Positions 18,633-28,194 of a stretch of DNA of 64,000 bases are shown piece after piece. The notes beneath the pieces were generated by a model. The model was not told where the DNA came from and did no database searches. It saw only the letters and a program-made list of their open reading frames with translations. Position 1 is the stretch's first letter, and the number at the start of each line of letters is the position of its first letter. The translations under genes and the position numbers were made by a program. Source of the DNA: Azospirillum lipoferum (lineage in GTDB: Bacteria; Pseudomonadota; Alphaproteobacteria; Azospirillales; Azospirillaceae); assembly GCF_024170005.1 (NCBI RefSeq), contig NZ_JALJXJ010000002.1:434001-498000 (forward strand), in the 5' to 3' direction.

Positions 18633-20141
18633 TCAGGCCTCGTGGAAGTCCGCCACGAAGCGGTCGAGCAGGCGCACGCCGAAGGCGGAGGCACCCTTCG
18701 GAACCGTGGCACCGTCCTTCTTCGCCCAGGCGACACCGGCGATGTCGATGTGCGCCCACGGCACCTCGTTGACGAAGCGCTTCAGGAACTGCGCGCCGAC
18801 GATGCTGCCGGCACCGCCGCCCGATCCGGTGTTCTTCATGTCGGCGGCCGGCGATTCGATTTCCTTGTCGTAATTGTCGCCGAGCGGCATGCGCCACACC
18901 GGCTGGCCCACCTTCAGGCCGGCGGCCGTCAGGTTCATGGCGAGATCATCGTCGTTGGCGAACAGGCCGGCATGCTCGTGACCCAGTGCCACGATGATGG
19001 CGCCGGTCAGGGTGGCGAGGTCGATCATCAGCTTGGGCTTGTAGACGTCCTGCGCGTACCACAGGCAGTCGGCCAGCACCAGGCGGCCTTCGGCGTCGGT
19101 GTTGATGACCTCGATGGTCTGGCCCGACAGCGAGGTGACGATGTCGCCCGGACGCTGCGCCGTGCCCGACGGCATGTTTTCCACCAGCCCGACGATGCCG
19201 ATGGCGTTGACCTTCGCCTTGCGGGCGGCCAGGGCGTACATGGTGCCGATCACGGTGGCGGAGCCGCCCATGTCCCACTTCATGTCTTCCATACCGGCCG
19301 CACCCTTGATCGAGATGCCGCCGCTGTCGAAGGTCACGCCCTTGCCGATGAAGGCGACCGGGCGCTTGTCGTCGGCATCCGGGTTGCCGTTCCAGCGCAT
19401 GACGACCACGCGCGGCTCGAAGGCGCTGCCCTGGGCGACGCCCAGCAGGGCGCCCATGCCGATCTTCTTCAGCTTCTTCTGGTCGAGGATTTCCACCTCG
19501 ACGCCGAACTGCTCCAGTTCCTTCGTCTTCTCGGCGAGGCTTTCCGGATAGATGACGTTGGCCGGCTCCGACACCAGATCGCGGGTGAAGCGGATGGCAT
19601 CGGCCAGCGTGTCCAGCTTCTTGAAGGCCGACTTGGCCGCACCGTCATCCTCGACCAGCAGCGTCAGCTTGCGCAGGCTGGGCTTCGGCTCCTTCTTGTC
19701 GGACTTCCGGTCGTTGGTGCGGTACTTGTCGAACTTGTAGCTGCGGAGCTGCGCGCCGAAGGCGATCTCCGCCGCGGCGGCGGCGGGCGACAGCGTGGCC
19801 CCCTCCGGCAGTTCGACCAGCAGGGCAGCCTCGTCGGCGGCCTTGTCCAGCGTCACGGCGATCGCGCCGCCGGCGGCCTGCAGGACCAGATCGGTCAGGT
19901 CCGCAGCCTTGCCGATACCGACCAGCAGGATGCGGTCCAGCTCGGTCCCGGCCGGGGCGAGCAGCGTCAGCGTCTCGTCCTTCTTGCCGGTGAAGCGGGC
20001 GGCGGCCATGGCGCGGGCCAGCGCCCCGCCGGTCTTCTGATCCAGCTCGCTCCCGATCAGCCCGAGGCTGCGGTCGGCGGCGACGGTCACGGCGAGCACG
20101 CCGGAGGACGGCAGGGACGGCTTGGCGAAGGAGAACTTCAT
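18633..20141 (-). CDS. pepA: leucyl aminopeptidase (M17)
   Basis: A 502-residue cytosol aminopeptidase. The C-terminal catalytic domain shows VAFIGKGVTFDSGGISIK (metal and catalytic residues), KWDMGGSATV and the family signature NTDAEGRLVLAD. The N-terminal domain is the usual variable macro-like one. In some bacteria PepA also acts as a DNA-binding protein, which cannot be judged here. Transcribed ahead of holC. The start ATG at 20141 has a GAGGA sequence just upstream. Confidence 0.95.
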   Translation of the reverse strand: MKFSFAKPSLPSSGVLAVTVAADRSLGLIGSELDQKTGGALARAMAAARFTGKKDETLTLLAPAGTELDRILLVGIGKAADLTDLVLQAAGGAIAVTLDKAADEAALLVELPEGATLSPAAAAAEIAFGAQLRSYKFDKYRTNDRKSDKKEPKPSLRKLTLLVEDDGAAKSAFKKLDTLADAIRFTRDLVSEPANVIYPESLAEKTKELEQFGVEVEILDQKKLKKIGMGALLGVAQGSAFEPRVVVMRWNGNPDADDKRPVAFIGKGVTFDSGGISIKGAAGMEDMKWDMGGSATVIGTMYALAARKAKVNAIGIVGLVENMPSGTAQRPGDIVTSLSGQTIEVINTDAEGRLVLADCLWYAQDVYKPKLMIDLATLTGAIIVALGHEHAGLFANDDDLAMNLTAAGLKVGQPVWRMPLGDNYDKEIESPAADMKNTGSGGGAGSIVGAQFLKRFVNEVPWAHIDIAGVAWAKKDGATVPKGASAFGVRLLDRFVADFHEA

Positions 20142-20242
20142 CTGGTCCTCTTGAGAGGGATTGGGCGAATACGCCCGGATGGCATCGGCGGCGGAAAGCC
20201 TACCCCACCGATAAGGAGCGCGCCACCCCGGCTGTCAAGGGT

Positions 20243-20266
20243 GGGGAGGGGAGACGCCCCCTCCCC
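20243..20266 (-). terminator. hairpin between rsmB-like gene and pepA
   Basis: GGGGAGGGG (20243-20251) and CCCCTCCCC (20258-20266) make a 9-bp G/C stem six bases past the stop of the RsmB-like gene. No T-run is seen, so termination strength is uncertain. Confidence 0.45.
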
Positions 20267-20272
20267 CCTCAC

Positions 20273-21673
20273 TCACGCATCGATCGCCTTGCCCAGTTCG
20301 ACCGGATCGACCTCGCCCTGTTCCAGCGCCACGTCCGACACGCTCTCCTCCGACACGCTTTCCTCCGCGCGGCGCTCCAGCACGGCGGCGAAGAAGCCGT
20401 CGGTGTCGTGCTTCGCCGGGGTCAGCCGCAGATACGGACCCTCGACCGGCGGCGGCGCGCCGGCCTCCTCCTCCGCCCACACCTCGGCGACCGGCTTGAC
20501 GATGAAGTCGTGGTGGGTTTGCAGGAAGGCCTCGACCTGGGCCTCGTTCTCGTCATGCAGCATGGAGCAGGTGGCGTAGATCAGCCGCCCGCCCGGCTTC
20601 ACCAGACGCGCGGCGCTGTCCAGGATGTTGGCTTGCAGGGGCAGCAGCTGCTCCAGCCCCGGGCCGAGCTGGCGCCAGCGGGCATCCGGGTTGCGGCGCC
20701 AGGTGCCGGTTCCGGAACAGGGGGCGTCGACCAGCACGCGGTCGAACTTGCGCTTGTGGCGCTTCACCCAGGGGTCGCGCTCGCTGGTCAGCGGGTGGGC
20801 TTCGATGTTGTGCAGGCCGGCGCGGCGGAAGCGTTCGGCGGCGCGCTTCAGGCGCTTGTCCAGCACGTCGCAGGCGACGACCCGGCCCTTGTTCTTCATC
20901 AATGCTGCGACGGCCAGCGTCTTGCCGCCGGCGCCGGCGCAGAAATCCACCACCTGATGGCCCGGCTTCGGCGCCACCGCCAGCGCCACCAGCTGCGAGC
21001 CTTCGTCCTGGATCTCGACCAGACCATCCTTGAACGCCTCGACGCTGCCCAACGGCGGCCGGCCCTTCACCCGCAGCCCCAACGGTGACCATTGCGTGGT
21101 CTCCGCCGTGATCTGCGCCTTGGCCAGCGCCTTGATGGCGCTCTGCTGGTTGGCCTTCAGCGGGTTGATGCGCAGGTCGAGCGGGGCCGCCTCCAGCAGC
21201 TTCTCCATCTCCACCCCGAAGCGCTCGCCAAGCGAGGCGCGCATCGGTCCCTCCGCCCAGTCCGGACACTCCACCCGCACCGTCTCCGGCATGTCGGGAT
21301 GGTCCATGGTGTGGCTTTCCAGCTTGCCGACCATCGCCAGCTCGTCGTCGGTCAGGCGGGCCGGGGCGAACTTGCCGCCGCTGAACATCTCCAGCACGAC
21401 GCCGGCGTTGCGGCTCTCTTCCAGCAGCAGATAGGCCAGGACGCGGGCGCGCGGGGTGGGGCGCTCGTAGCCGCCGCGCTCGATCCACCAGCCGAGCCGG
21501 GCATGGCGGCGCAGGATCGCGTAGGCCATCTGGGCGATGGCGGTGCGGTCCTTCGAGCCGATGTAGCGGCGGTTGCGGAAATAGGCGCTCATCACCGCGT
21601 CGGCGGGGCGAGGGGTCTCGTCGATCTCGGTCAGCAGATCGATGACCGCCTGGAGGCGGGCGGCGGGTGTCAT
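20273..21673 (-). CDS. RsmB/NOP-type RNA m5C methyltransferase
   Basis: A 466-residue SAM-dependent RNA cytosine-5 methyltransferase. An N-terminal NusB-like helical region (about 1-130) is followed by the catalytic domain: VVDFCAGAGGKTLA (SAM loop), DAPCSGTGTWRRNPD (Cys for product release) and IYATCSML (catalytic Cys). This is the RsmB/NOP family; whether the target is 16S rRNA C967 or another site cannot be decided. ATG 21673 gives the usual N-terminus; the open frame upstream is rejected. The C-terminal 40 residues are acidic and low in complexity. Confidence 0.88.
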   Translation of the reverse strand: MTPAARLQAVIDLLTEIDETPRPADAVMSAYFRNRRYIGSKDRTAIAQMAYAILRRHARLGWWIERGGYERPTPRARVLAYLLLEESRNAGVVLEMFSGGKFAPARLTDDELAMVGKLESHTMDHPDMPETVRVECPDWAEGPMRASLGERFGVEMEKLLEAAPLDLRINPLKANQQSAIKALAKAQITAETTQWSPLGLRVKGRPPLGSVEAFKDGLVEIQDEGSQLVALAVAPKPGHQVVDFCAGAGGKTLAVAALMKNKGRVVACDVLDKRLKRAAERFRRAGLHNIEAHPLTSERDPWVKRHKRKFDRVLVDAPCSGTGTWRRNPDARWRQLGPGLEQLLPLQANILDSAARLVKPGGRLIYATCSMLHDENEAQVEAFLQTHHDFIVKPVAEVWAEEEAGAPPPVEGPYLRLTPAKHDTDGFFAAVLERRAEESVSEESVSDVALEQGEVDPVELGKAIDA

Positions 21674-22086
21674 GGCGTCTGGTCCCTTGGGGTGTCTCAT
21701 GGCGGCGAACGGGACCGCCCGCCCGCCTGTGCCCCCGGCATGGCCGGGGGTCGGGATGCAAACTGCGGACGGTCCTTCGCGTATGGGCTGTCGATACCGC
21801 GTTTGCCGCGCTCTGTCACGCCCTGCCGCCGCGCGGCTGCCCCGCTCGGCCTTCCAGCCGCCCTGCCGCCACCCTGCCCGTGACAAGCGGCCGCGACCTA
21901 TCCGAAAGTGCAGGTTGGGGATTGACGACTCGGGGTAACCACCGGCACAAACGGTCGGGTGATGTGACCTTATCGTGACCGGACCGCCAGCGCGGCCGGG
22001 TGCTCAGAGGTCTTCGACGGACAGATCGGATGCTGGTGGCGGAGTGCGCGATGGCGGCTGCGGCTGGGGTGACGTGTGCGCGTGAC
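21674..22086. other. intergenic region between divergent rsmB-like and mltA genes
   Basis: About 410 bases separate the two divergent starts. Both promoters must lie here. A GGTC...GACC partial inverted repeat surrounds GTGATGTGACCTTATCGTGA near 21955-21985, and no convincing small gene, RNA or terminator is visible. Open frames crossing it lack coding character. Confidence 0.4.
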
Positions 22087-23229
22087 GTGAGGAAAACCCT
22101 GCGGCGCGGCCTGCGGATGGTGCTGATGGGCGGCTTGCTGGCGACGCTGGCGGCCTGCGCCGGCACCGCCCCGACGGTCGAGGGGCAGCGGCGGACGGCC
22201 CAGCGCCCGACCTGGGATCAGGTCTCGCCCGACTTCCGCCATCTCGCCGGCTGGATCGACGACGACCATGCCCAGGCGGTTCCCGCCGTGCAGCGCACCT
22301 GCGGCTGGGTGAAGAACCAGCCGCCGGGCAAGCCGATGGGGCAGATGCGCGCCGCCGGCACCACCGACGACTGGCGCGCCATCTGCGCCGCCGCCCGCGA
22401 CCTGCCCGCCGGCGACAGCGAGGCGGCCCGCCGCTTCTTCGAGACCTTCTTCACCCCGCGCGACGTCAGCAACGGCGAGAACGGCCTCTTCACCGGCTAT
22501 TACGAGATCGAGCTGCACGGCAGCTGGACGCCGAGCGAGCGCTACAACGTGCCGCTCTACCGCATGCCGGCGCGCGGCAAGAACGGGCTGCCGACCCGCG
22601 CCCGTATCGAAGGCGGTGCCTTGAAGGGGAAGGGGCTGGAGCTGATGTGGGTCGACGACCCGGTCGACGCCTTCTTCCTGGAAATCCAGGGGTCGGGCCG
22701 GGCGATCATGGCCGACGGATCGGTGGTCGGCATCCATTACGCCGGCCAGAACGGTCACAGCTATTACCCGATCGGCCGCCATATCATCGACATCGGCGAC
22801 GCCACGCCGGAACAGATGTCGTTGCAGACGATCCGGCGCTGGCTGAAGGACCATCCGGCCGAGGCCCAGCGGGTGATGAACCTCAACCCCTCCTACGTCT
22901 TCTTCAAGGTGAAGCCCGAGGTCGGCGCGCGCGGCGCCCGCAACATGGAGCTGACGCCCGGCCGCAGCCTTGCGGTGGATGCCGAGCACATCCCGCTAGG
23001 CGTCCCGCTCTGGCTGGAGGTGCGCGACGCCCCGGTGCCGGGCGGCGCCATCAACCGGCTGGTGGTGGCGCAGGACACCGGCGGCGCCATCAAGGGTCCG
23101 GTACGCGGGGACCTGTTCTGGGGCCACGGCCCGCAGGCGGAGGAAGGGGCCGGCGTGATGAAGGCGCGCGGCCACTACACCATGCTGGCGCCGCGCAACC
23201 TGTCGGTCGAGACCGCACAGCGGAAGTGA
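22087..23229 (+). CDS. mltA: membrane-bound lytic murein transglycosylase A
   Basis: Outer-membrane lipoprotein that cleaves peptidoglycan between MurNAc and GlcNAc, forming 1,6-anhydro ends. The 380-residue product has a lipoprotein signal (RKTLRRGLRMVLMGGLLATLAAC, lipid Cys at about 24), the MltA barrel (FTGYYEIELHGS; FFLEIQGSGRAIMADG; YAGQNGHSYYPIGR) and the 3D domain with the catalytic Asp in VVAQDTGGAIKGPVRGD. The GTG at 22087 gives the best signal peptide; earlier in-frame starts at 22030 and 22048 cannot be excluded. Its TGA overlaps the next gene's ATG. Confidence 0.9.
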   Translation: MRKTLRRGLRMVLMGGLLATLAACAGTAPTVEGQRRTAQRPTWDQVSPDFRHLAGWIDDDHAQAVPAVQRTCGWVKNQPPGKPMGQMRAAGTTDDWRAICAAARDLPAGDSEAARRFFETFFTPRDVSNGENGLFTGYYEIELHGSWTPSERYNVPLYRMPARGKNGLPTRARIEGGALKGKGLELMWVDDPVDAFFLEIQGSGRAIMADGSVVGIHYAGQNGHSYYPIGRHIIDIGDATPEQMSLQTIRRWLKDHPAEAQRVMNLNPSYVFFKVKPEVGARGARNMELTPGRSLAVDAEHIPLGVPLWLEVRDAPVPGGAINRLVVAQDTGGAIKGPVRGDLFWGHGPQAEEGAGVMKARGHYTMLAPRNLSVETAQRK

Positions 23230-23768
23230 TGACGGGGAACGAAAGCATCCGGCTGGAGCGGCTGACCGACCTGCCCGACCGCGGGGCGGCGCTGGCGGGC
23301 CTGGAGGAGATCTTCTTCGCCTCCACCACCCGGACGGAGTTCGCGTCCGCTGCCGACCGCGCCGCCTTCCTCGCCACCTGGACCGGCTGGTTCGTGGATG
23401 ACGCGCCGCGGGACATCTGGATGGCGGTAGCGGCCGACGGTCAGATCACCGGCTATCTCACCGGCTGCAAGGACAGCGCGGGGTCGGTGGAGCTGGCGCG
23501 GCGCATCCCGAAATACGAGGTCTTCGCCGACCATTTCGCCGCCTACCCCGCCCATTTCCACATCAATGTCCGGCCGGGCTGGCGGGAGCACGGGCTGGGG
23601 CGACGGCTGCTCGACCGCTTCGCCGAGGATTGCCGGGCTGACGGCCTGCCCGGCGTGCATCTGGTCACTGCCGTCTTTGCCCGCAATGTCGGGTTCTACC
23701 AGCGCGCCGGCTTCACCGAGGCCTGCCAGCGCGGCCCCCTGCTGTTCCTCGGTCGCCGCCTGTGCTAG
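23229..23768 (+). CDS. GNAT-family N-acetyltransferase
   Basis: A 179-residue acetyltransferase fold: the acetyl-CoA loop is RPGWREHGLGRRLLDRF and the C-terminal strand-helix is VFARNVGFYQRAGFTEA. The substrate is unknown. The start overlaps the mltA stop by one base (TGATG), so it is translated together with mltA, and the next gene begins 34 bases later. Similar proteins in other bacteria are annotated only as GNAT; no evidence here links it to peptidoglycan except the operon. Confidence 0.85.
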   Translation: MTGNESIRLERLTDLPDRGAALAGLEEIFFASTTRTEFASAADRAAFLATWTGWFVDDAPRDIWMAVAADGQITGYLTGCKDSAGSVELARRIPKYEVFADHFAAYPAHFHINVRPGWREHGLGRRLLDRFAEDCRADGLPGVHLVTAVFARNVGFYQRAGFTEACQRGPLLFLGRRLC

Positions 23769-23802
23769 GCAGGGGCATCCCGCTGCCGGAAAGCCCGTTG
23801 CC

Positions 23803-24567
23803 ATGACCCGCCCGCCCCTGCTGATCGAAAGCCCGCAGAACCCGCAGTTCAAGCTGTGGGAATCGGCGCTGGAAAGCCGCGGGCTGAAGAAGAACGGCAA
23901 GTTCCTGCTGGCCGGCCTGAAGACGGTGCCGGAGGCGCTGCGCCACCATCCCGAGCGGTTCGAACGCGTGCTGTTCACCGACCCGGCGCAGATCACTGGC
24001 TGGCGCCTGCCGCCGGGGGTGGAGCCGGTGCAGCTGGCCCCCGCCCTATTCCGGACGCTGGACGTATCGGGCACCGGCTTCCCGCTGCTGGTCGGGACCG
24101 TGCCGAAGATGCCGGCCATCGACCTGTCGCAGCCGCCGCAGGGGCTGGAACTGCTCTGCGCGCTGGGCGATCCCAGCAACCTGGGTGCTTTGCTGCGCAG
24201 TGCGGCGGCCTTCGGCGTGTCGCGGATCGTTCTGCTGGAGGGGGCGGCGCATCCCTTCCACCCCAAATGCCTGCGGGCGGCATCGAACGCGCAGTTCGCC
24301 CTGACCCTGCTGCGCGGCCCGCGCTGGGCGGCGGTGAACGAGGCGGCGGGGCCGCTCTATGCGCTGGACGGCGGCGGCGAAGATCTGACTCGCTTCGACT
24401 GGCCGGCCGACATGCGGCTGATCCTGGGCGAGGAGGGTCAGGGCGTGCCGGCGGACTGCCCGGCGACGCGGCTGTCGGTGCCGACGACCGGGGCGGTGGA
24501 GTCGCTGAACGCCACCGTGGCGGTCAGCGTGGCTCTGTTCGCGCGCTATGCGTCGGTCAAGCTTTAG
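23803..24567 (+). CDS. SpoU/TrmH-family RNA 2'-O-methyltransferase
   Basis: A 254-residue SPOUT methyltransferase with all three C-terminal motifs: ALGDPSNLGALLRSAAAFG (motif 1), LILGEEGQGVP (motif 2) and GAVESLNATVAVSVALF (motif 3), which build the trefoil-knot SAM site. An N-terminal substrate-binding domain of about 90 residues is present (ESPQNPQFKLWESALESRG). The RNA target is not deducible. The 3' end overlaps the convergent bacteriophytochrome gene by four bases. Confidence 0.9.
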   Translation: MTRPPLLIESPQNPQFKLWESALESRGLKKNGKFLLAGLKTVPEALRHHPERFERVLFTDPAQITGWRLPPGVEPVQLAPALFRTLDVSGTGFPLLVGTVPKMPAIDLSQPPQGLELLCALGDPSNLGALLRSAAAFGVSRIVLLEGAAHPFHPKCLRAASNAQFALTLLRGPRWAAVNEAAGPLYALDGGGEDLTRFDWPADMRLILGEEGQGVPADCPATRLSVPTTGAVESLNATVAVSVALFARYASVKL

Positions 24568-27125
24568 GCTGACGAACCCGTCATCACCGAGGCCAACACC
24601 TGCACCACCTGATCCGACCCGTAGGGCTTCTTCAGCACCGGGACGTCCGCGAACCGCTCCGGCACCGCAGCGGATTCGCCATAGCCGGTGGCGAACACGA
24701 AGGGGATCCCCAGTTCCCGCAACCGTTCGGCCACCGCGACCGAGGTCTCGCTGCCCAGATTAATGTCCAGCACGCCGACCACCGGCGGATCCTCGTCGAT
24801 CAGGCGAAGGGCATGGCGGACGCCGGCAGCGGTGTTGACGCGGCTGGCGCTGAAGCTCAACAGCACGTCCTCCGTCGCCATGGCGATGATCATGTTGTCC
24901 TCCAGCAGCAGAACCGGACCGCCGATGGAGAAATCGGCGGCCGGCACCGGCAGGCTGCGCCGGCCGCCGTCAGGCAGGCTGGCGGCGATGGTGACGAAGC
25001 GGGCCGGGATCATGAATCGGGCCCGCAGACCGGACAGGGCGTAGGTCACCTCCGCCTCACCCTGCAAATCGTGGGGGACCGAGCGCTCGATCACCGTGGT
25101 GCCGAAACCGATGCGCGACGGCGCCCGCACCGGCGGGCCGCCATTCTCCTGCCAGTCGATCAGCAGCCGCCCGCCCTCGTCGATCGACCAGCCGGCCTCG
25201 ACCCAGCCACCACTGTCACTGAGCGCACCGTACTTGGCCGAATTGGTGGTCAGCTCATGCACCACCAACGCGAAGACGGAGAAGGCCTGGGGCGCCAGCA
25301 GCACCTCCGGCCCGGTCAGCCGCACCCGCTCGCCCTTGGCCGACAGATAGGCGCCAACCTCCGCCGCGATCAGGGCGCGTAAGGAGGCCGGTCCCCAATT
25401 GTCGGCGGTGATCTGGTCATGGGCGCGGGCCAGCGCCTCGATGCGGCCGGCGACGATGGCGGCGAACTGCTGCACGGTCTCCGCCCCGGCCTCGCTCTGC
25501 CGCACCAGAGCGCGGACGAGGCTGAGGATGTTGCGGACGCGGTGGTTCAGTTCGGCGATCAGCAGCTCCTGCCGCTCGGTCGCTTCCTTGCGGGTGCGGC
25601 CGGCAATGTCGGCCAGCCGCAGAACCACTTCCAGCAAGGTCACCCGCAGGGATTCGGCGTTGCGCTCGTCAAGCTCGGTCCAGGGCTTGGAACGGCCGCG
25701 CACCGTCTCCTTCCACGCCTCGAAGCTCTTGCGCGGGGTCAGGCGCGGGCCGTTGGGGCCGTATTGCACCGGCTTGGTCGGATCGCCACCCCAGGTGATG
25801 GTGCGGACCAGCTCCTTGCGGAAGAAAACCAGATAGTCGCGCGGCATGCGCGATACCGGGATCGCCAGCAGGCCGCAGGCCCGTTCGGTGAAGTCGCGGG
25901 CCGCCGGATGGACGGTCCCCAGCTGGTCGGTCAGATAAATCCTGCTGGGCGGCGTCCGGTGCAGGAAGCGCATGACGCCCTGCGTCTCCTCCCGCGTCGG
26001 CGTCTCGCCCTCCATATGCAGCTGGCCGTCGATGCAGCAGGCGAAGCCATCGCACTCGATCAGCGTCCGCAGCTCCGTCGCGAAGCTGACCAGGCTGTCC
26101 AGCGGCGATTCGCTGTCGGCCAGCATAGACATGATGCGGACATGGGCGCGGCGGGCCTGCGCCTCCTGCTGGCTTTCCTGCTCGCGCTCCCGCCCTTCCA
26201 GCAGCAGCGAGACCATCTGGCCAAACAGCTCGGCGGTAGTCCGGCGCTCGAAGGAGAGGGAGCGGGCGTGGCGGTGGTGGCAGGCGAACAGCCCCCACAG
26301 CCTGCCGTGCCGCAAGATCGACACCGACAGCGAGGCATTCACTCCCATGTTGCGCAGATACTCGACATGGATCAGCGACACGCTGCGCAACAGGCTGAGC
26401 GACAGGTCCAGCGGCTGGCCCAGCGGATCCACCGCCGGCACCACCGGCACCGGCGGCGCGTTCACGTCAGCAATGCAGCGCAGCCAGCTTCGCTCATACA
26501 GGCGCCGGGCCTGCTGTGGGATGTCGGAGGCCGGATAGCGCTGGCCGAGGAAGCTGCCGATGCCGTGCACCGCCGATTCCGCGATCACCTCCCCGGCACC
26601 GTCAGGGGCGAAGCGGTAGACCATCACCCGGTCGAAGCCGGTCAGCGCCCGCATCTGGCGTGCCGTCTCGCGGCAAAAGGCGTCGAAGCCGCGGGTGTTC
26701 TGGACCCGCGCGATCATCGAGCGCAGCAGCGATCCCGAATCCTGCGGCCCTTCCCCCTCGCTCGGCTCCGCCTCGATCACGATGGTGGAGCCGGACAGGT
26801 GGACGGCCACGTCGCAGACCGGGGCGACGTCCGACAGATGGACGCCGAAGGCGCGCTCGACGCTGCCGTTGATGTGGGCGACCTGCAATCGGCCGCGGAT
26901 GGTGTGCAGCGCCTCGCCCGCGAGAAAGCCGGCCAGCGGATGCCCCAGCAGACCGTCGGGCTCCACCCCCAGCCAGCGCCCGATGTTGGCGGAGACATGG
27001 ACGATGATCCAATCGGCCGTGACGGCGATCAGGAAACCTGTCGGTTGGATAAGGCCCAGCTGATGGATGGGCTCCCGGTCGCAATCGGTGAGGTCGACTG
27101 ACCCCGAAGGAACCGGGCCGCTCAT
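24564..27125 (-). CDS. bphP: bacteriophytochrome: PAS-GAF-PHY-HWE kinase-receiver
   Basis: An 853-residue red/far-red photoreceptor. The N-terminal Cys15 (DLTDCDREPIHQLGLIQPTG) is the biliverdin attachment site of BphPs. PAS (about 20-120), GAF (140-310, with PASDIP at 198-203) and PHY (320-510) follow. The output is an HWE-family histidine kinase (ELNHRVRNIL phospho-His region; DWQENGGP as the WxE motif), and a C-terminal receiver carries LLLEDN, VLDINLG and LKKPY. No separate response regulator or heme oxygenase gene is adjacent, so the receiver may act as an internal phosphate sink. The gene is divergent from a Nudix gene with a 395-base AT-richer region between. Confidence 0.93.
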   Translation of the reverse strand: MSGPVPSGSVDLTDCDREPIHQLGLIQPTGFLIAVTADWIIVHVSANIGRWLGVEPDGLLGHPLAGFLAGEALHTIRGRLQVAHINGSVERAFGVHLSDVAPVCDVAVHLSGSTIVIEAEPSEGEGPQDSGSLLRSMIARVQNTRGFDAFCRETARQMRALTGFDRVMVYRFAPDGAGEVIAESAVHGIGSFLGQRYPASDIPQQARRLYERSWLRCIADVNAPPVPVVPAVDPLGQPLDLSLSLLRSVSLIHVEYLRNMGVNASLSVSILRHGRLWGLFACHHRHARSLSFERRTTAELFGQMVSLLLEGREREQESQQEAQARRAHVRIMSMLADSESPLDSLVSFATELRTLIECDGFACCIDGQLHMEGETPTREETQGVMRFLHRTPPSRIYLTDQLGTVHPAARDFTERACGLLAIPVSRMPRDYLVFFRKELVRTITWGGDPTKPVQYGPNGPRLTPRKSFEAWKETVRGRSKPWTELDERNAESLRVTLLEVVLRLADIAGRTRKEATERQELLIAELNHRVRNILSLVRALVRQSEAGAETVQQFAAIVAGRIEALARAHDQITADNWGPASLRALIAAEVGAYLSAKGERVRLTGPEVLLAPQAFSVFALVVHELTTNSAKYGALSDSGGWVEAGWSIDEGGRLLIDWQENGGPPVRAPSRIGFGTTVIERSVPHDLQGEAEVTYALSGLRARFMIPARFVTIAASLPDGGRRSLPVPAADFSIGGPVLLLEDNMIIAMATEDVLLSFSASRVNTAAGVRHALRLIDEDPPVVGVLDINLGSETSVAVAERLRELGIPFVFATGYGESAAVPERFADVPVLKKPYGSDQVVQVLASVMTGSSA

Positions 27126-27520
27126 CGAGCAAAGACTTCGGACAAACGCGACCTCAAGCGGAAGCTGGACCGGCGGCGTTTGTCACGCACAGCCAAGGGA
27201 TTTCAGCAACAATCTAGGGAGCGGGATGATTCACTGCAACGCTCCAAAATGGCTATTCCTTTGCTCTAATTAAGGCCCGTTAACTTAACATAGGATAAGA
27301 TTGAAGTGCGCTCTGCGCATGATTTGATGTTTCTATTTTCGATCTCGTATCAGATCGCCTAAATTTGGTGCATCCACTCGGCAACCGGAAATATGCAGCG
27401 CAAGGAGCAGACGGCGCGACCCCCAAATTTCCGCAGCGGGGCCTTCCACCGATGACGGGCTGCCGGAAAACCGGTGACGCAGCAGGATGTTGGCCGTTTC
27501 ATCGACCATCGGGTTCCGTC
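27126..27520. other. divergent promoter region, bphP and nudK-like gene
   Basis: Noticeably AT-richer than its surroundings between about 27230 and 27365. It holds a perfect inverted repeat with arms CGATCT (27340-27345) and AGATCG (27352-27357) and a GTTAACTTAAC palindrome near 27280. Both could be operators for the divergent genes. No coding potential is seen. Confidence 0.45.
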
Positions 27521-28132
27521 ATGACGATCACTGCCGCACCCCTGTCCACCGCCTCCGACGACCGCATCCGCATCCGTGAGGTCACGCTGCTGTCCGACGA
27601 CTGGTATGTGCTGAAGAAGACCATATTCGATTACCGCCGCCGTGACGGCAGCTGGCAGACCCTCAGCCGGGAGACCTATGACCGTGGCAATGGGGCCGCC
27701 CTGCTGCTCTACGATCCGACCCGCGGCACCGTCCTGCTGACCCGGCAGTTCCGCTTTCCCGCCTATGTCAACGGCCATGCCGAACCGCTGCTGGAGGTGT
27801 GCGCCGGCCTGCTCGACGACCGCAGCCCGGAGGAGGCGATCCGCGCGGAGGCGGCGGAAGAGTTGGGCGTGACCGTCCAGGCGCCGCGCCGGGTGTTCGA
27901 CGCCTTCATGAGCCCCGGTTCGGTGACGGAGCGGCTGGCCTTCTTCGTCGCCGAATACCGCGCTGCCGACCGCAGGGACGGTGGCGGCGTCGCCGAGGAG
28001 GGCGAGGACATCGAGGTGGTCGAGTTGACCTTCGCCGATGCCCTTGCCATGGTCAGCAGCGGGGCGATCCTGGACGGCAAGACCATCATGCTGTTGCAGC
28101 ATGCCGCCCTTCACGGCCTGCTGCCGCGGTGA
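27521..28132 (+). CDS. NudK-like Nudix hydrolase
   Basis: A 203-residue Nudix hydrolase most like GDP-mannose pyrophosphatase NudK. It shares the N-terminal dimerisation strand, TRQFRFPAYVNGH, LLEVCAGLLDD-SPEEAIRAEAAEELG and the following FMSPGSVTERLAFFVAEY with that family. Within the Nudix box the usual Arg/Lys before the first catalytic Glu is Ala (AEAAEELG), but the metal-binding Glu residues are kept. A sugar-nucleotide or ADP-ribose-type substrate is inferred. The ATG at 27521 gives the standard length. A LysR regulator follows on the same strand. Confidence 0.85.
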   Translation: MTITAAPLSTASDDRIRIREVTLLSDDWYVLKKTIFDYRRRDGSWQTLSRETYDRGNGAALLLYDPTRGTVLLTRQFRFPAYVNGHAEPLLEVCAGLLDDRSPEEAIRAEAAEELGVTVQAPRRVFDAFMSPGSVTERLAFFVAEYRAADRRDGGGVAEEGEDIEVVELTFADALAMVSSGAILDGKTIMLLQHAALHGLLPR

Positions 28133-28194
28133 CGTCGTCCGACCGCCCCGCCGGACTTGGGAGATTGGCACCGGGCGATTCGGACGGGGACTGG

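Noticed and set aside
18642-20579. Plus-strand open frame of 645 codons
   Set aside because: Antisense to pepA and the end of the RsmB-like gene, with no recognisable domain.
25419-27101. Plus-strand open frame of 560 codons
   Set aside because: Antisense to the bacteriophytochrome gene; shadow frame.
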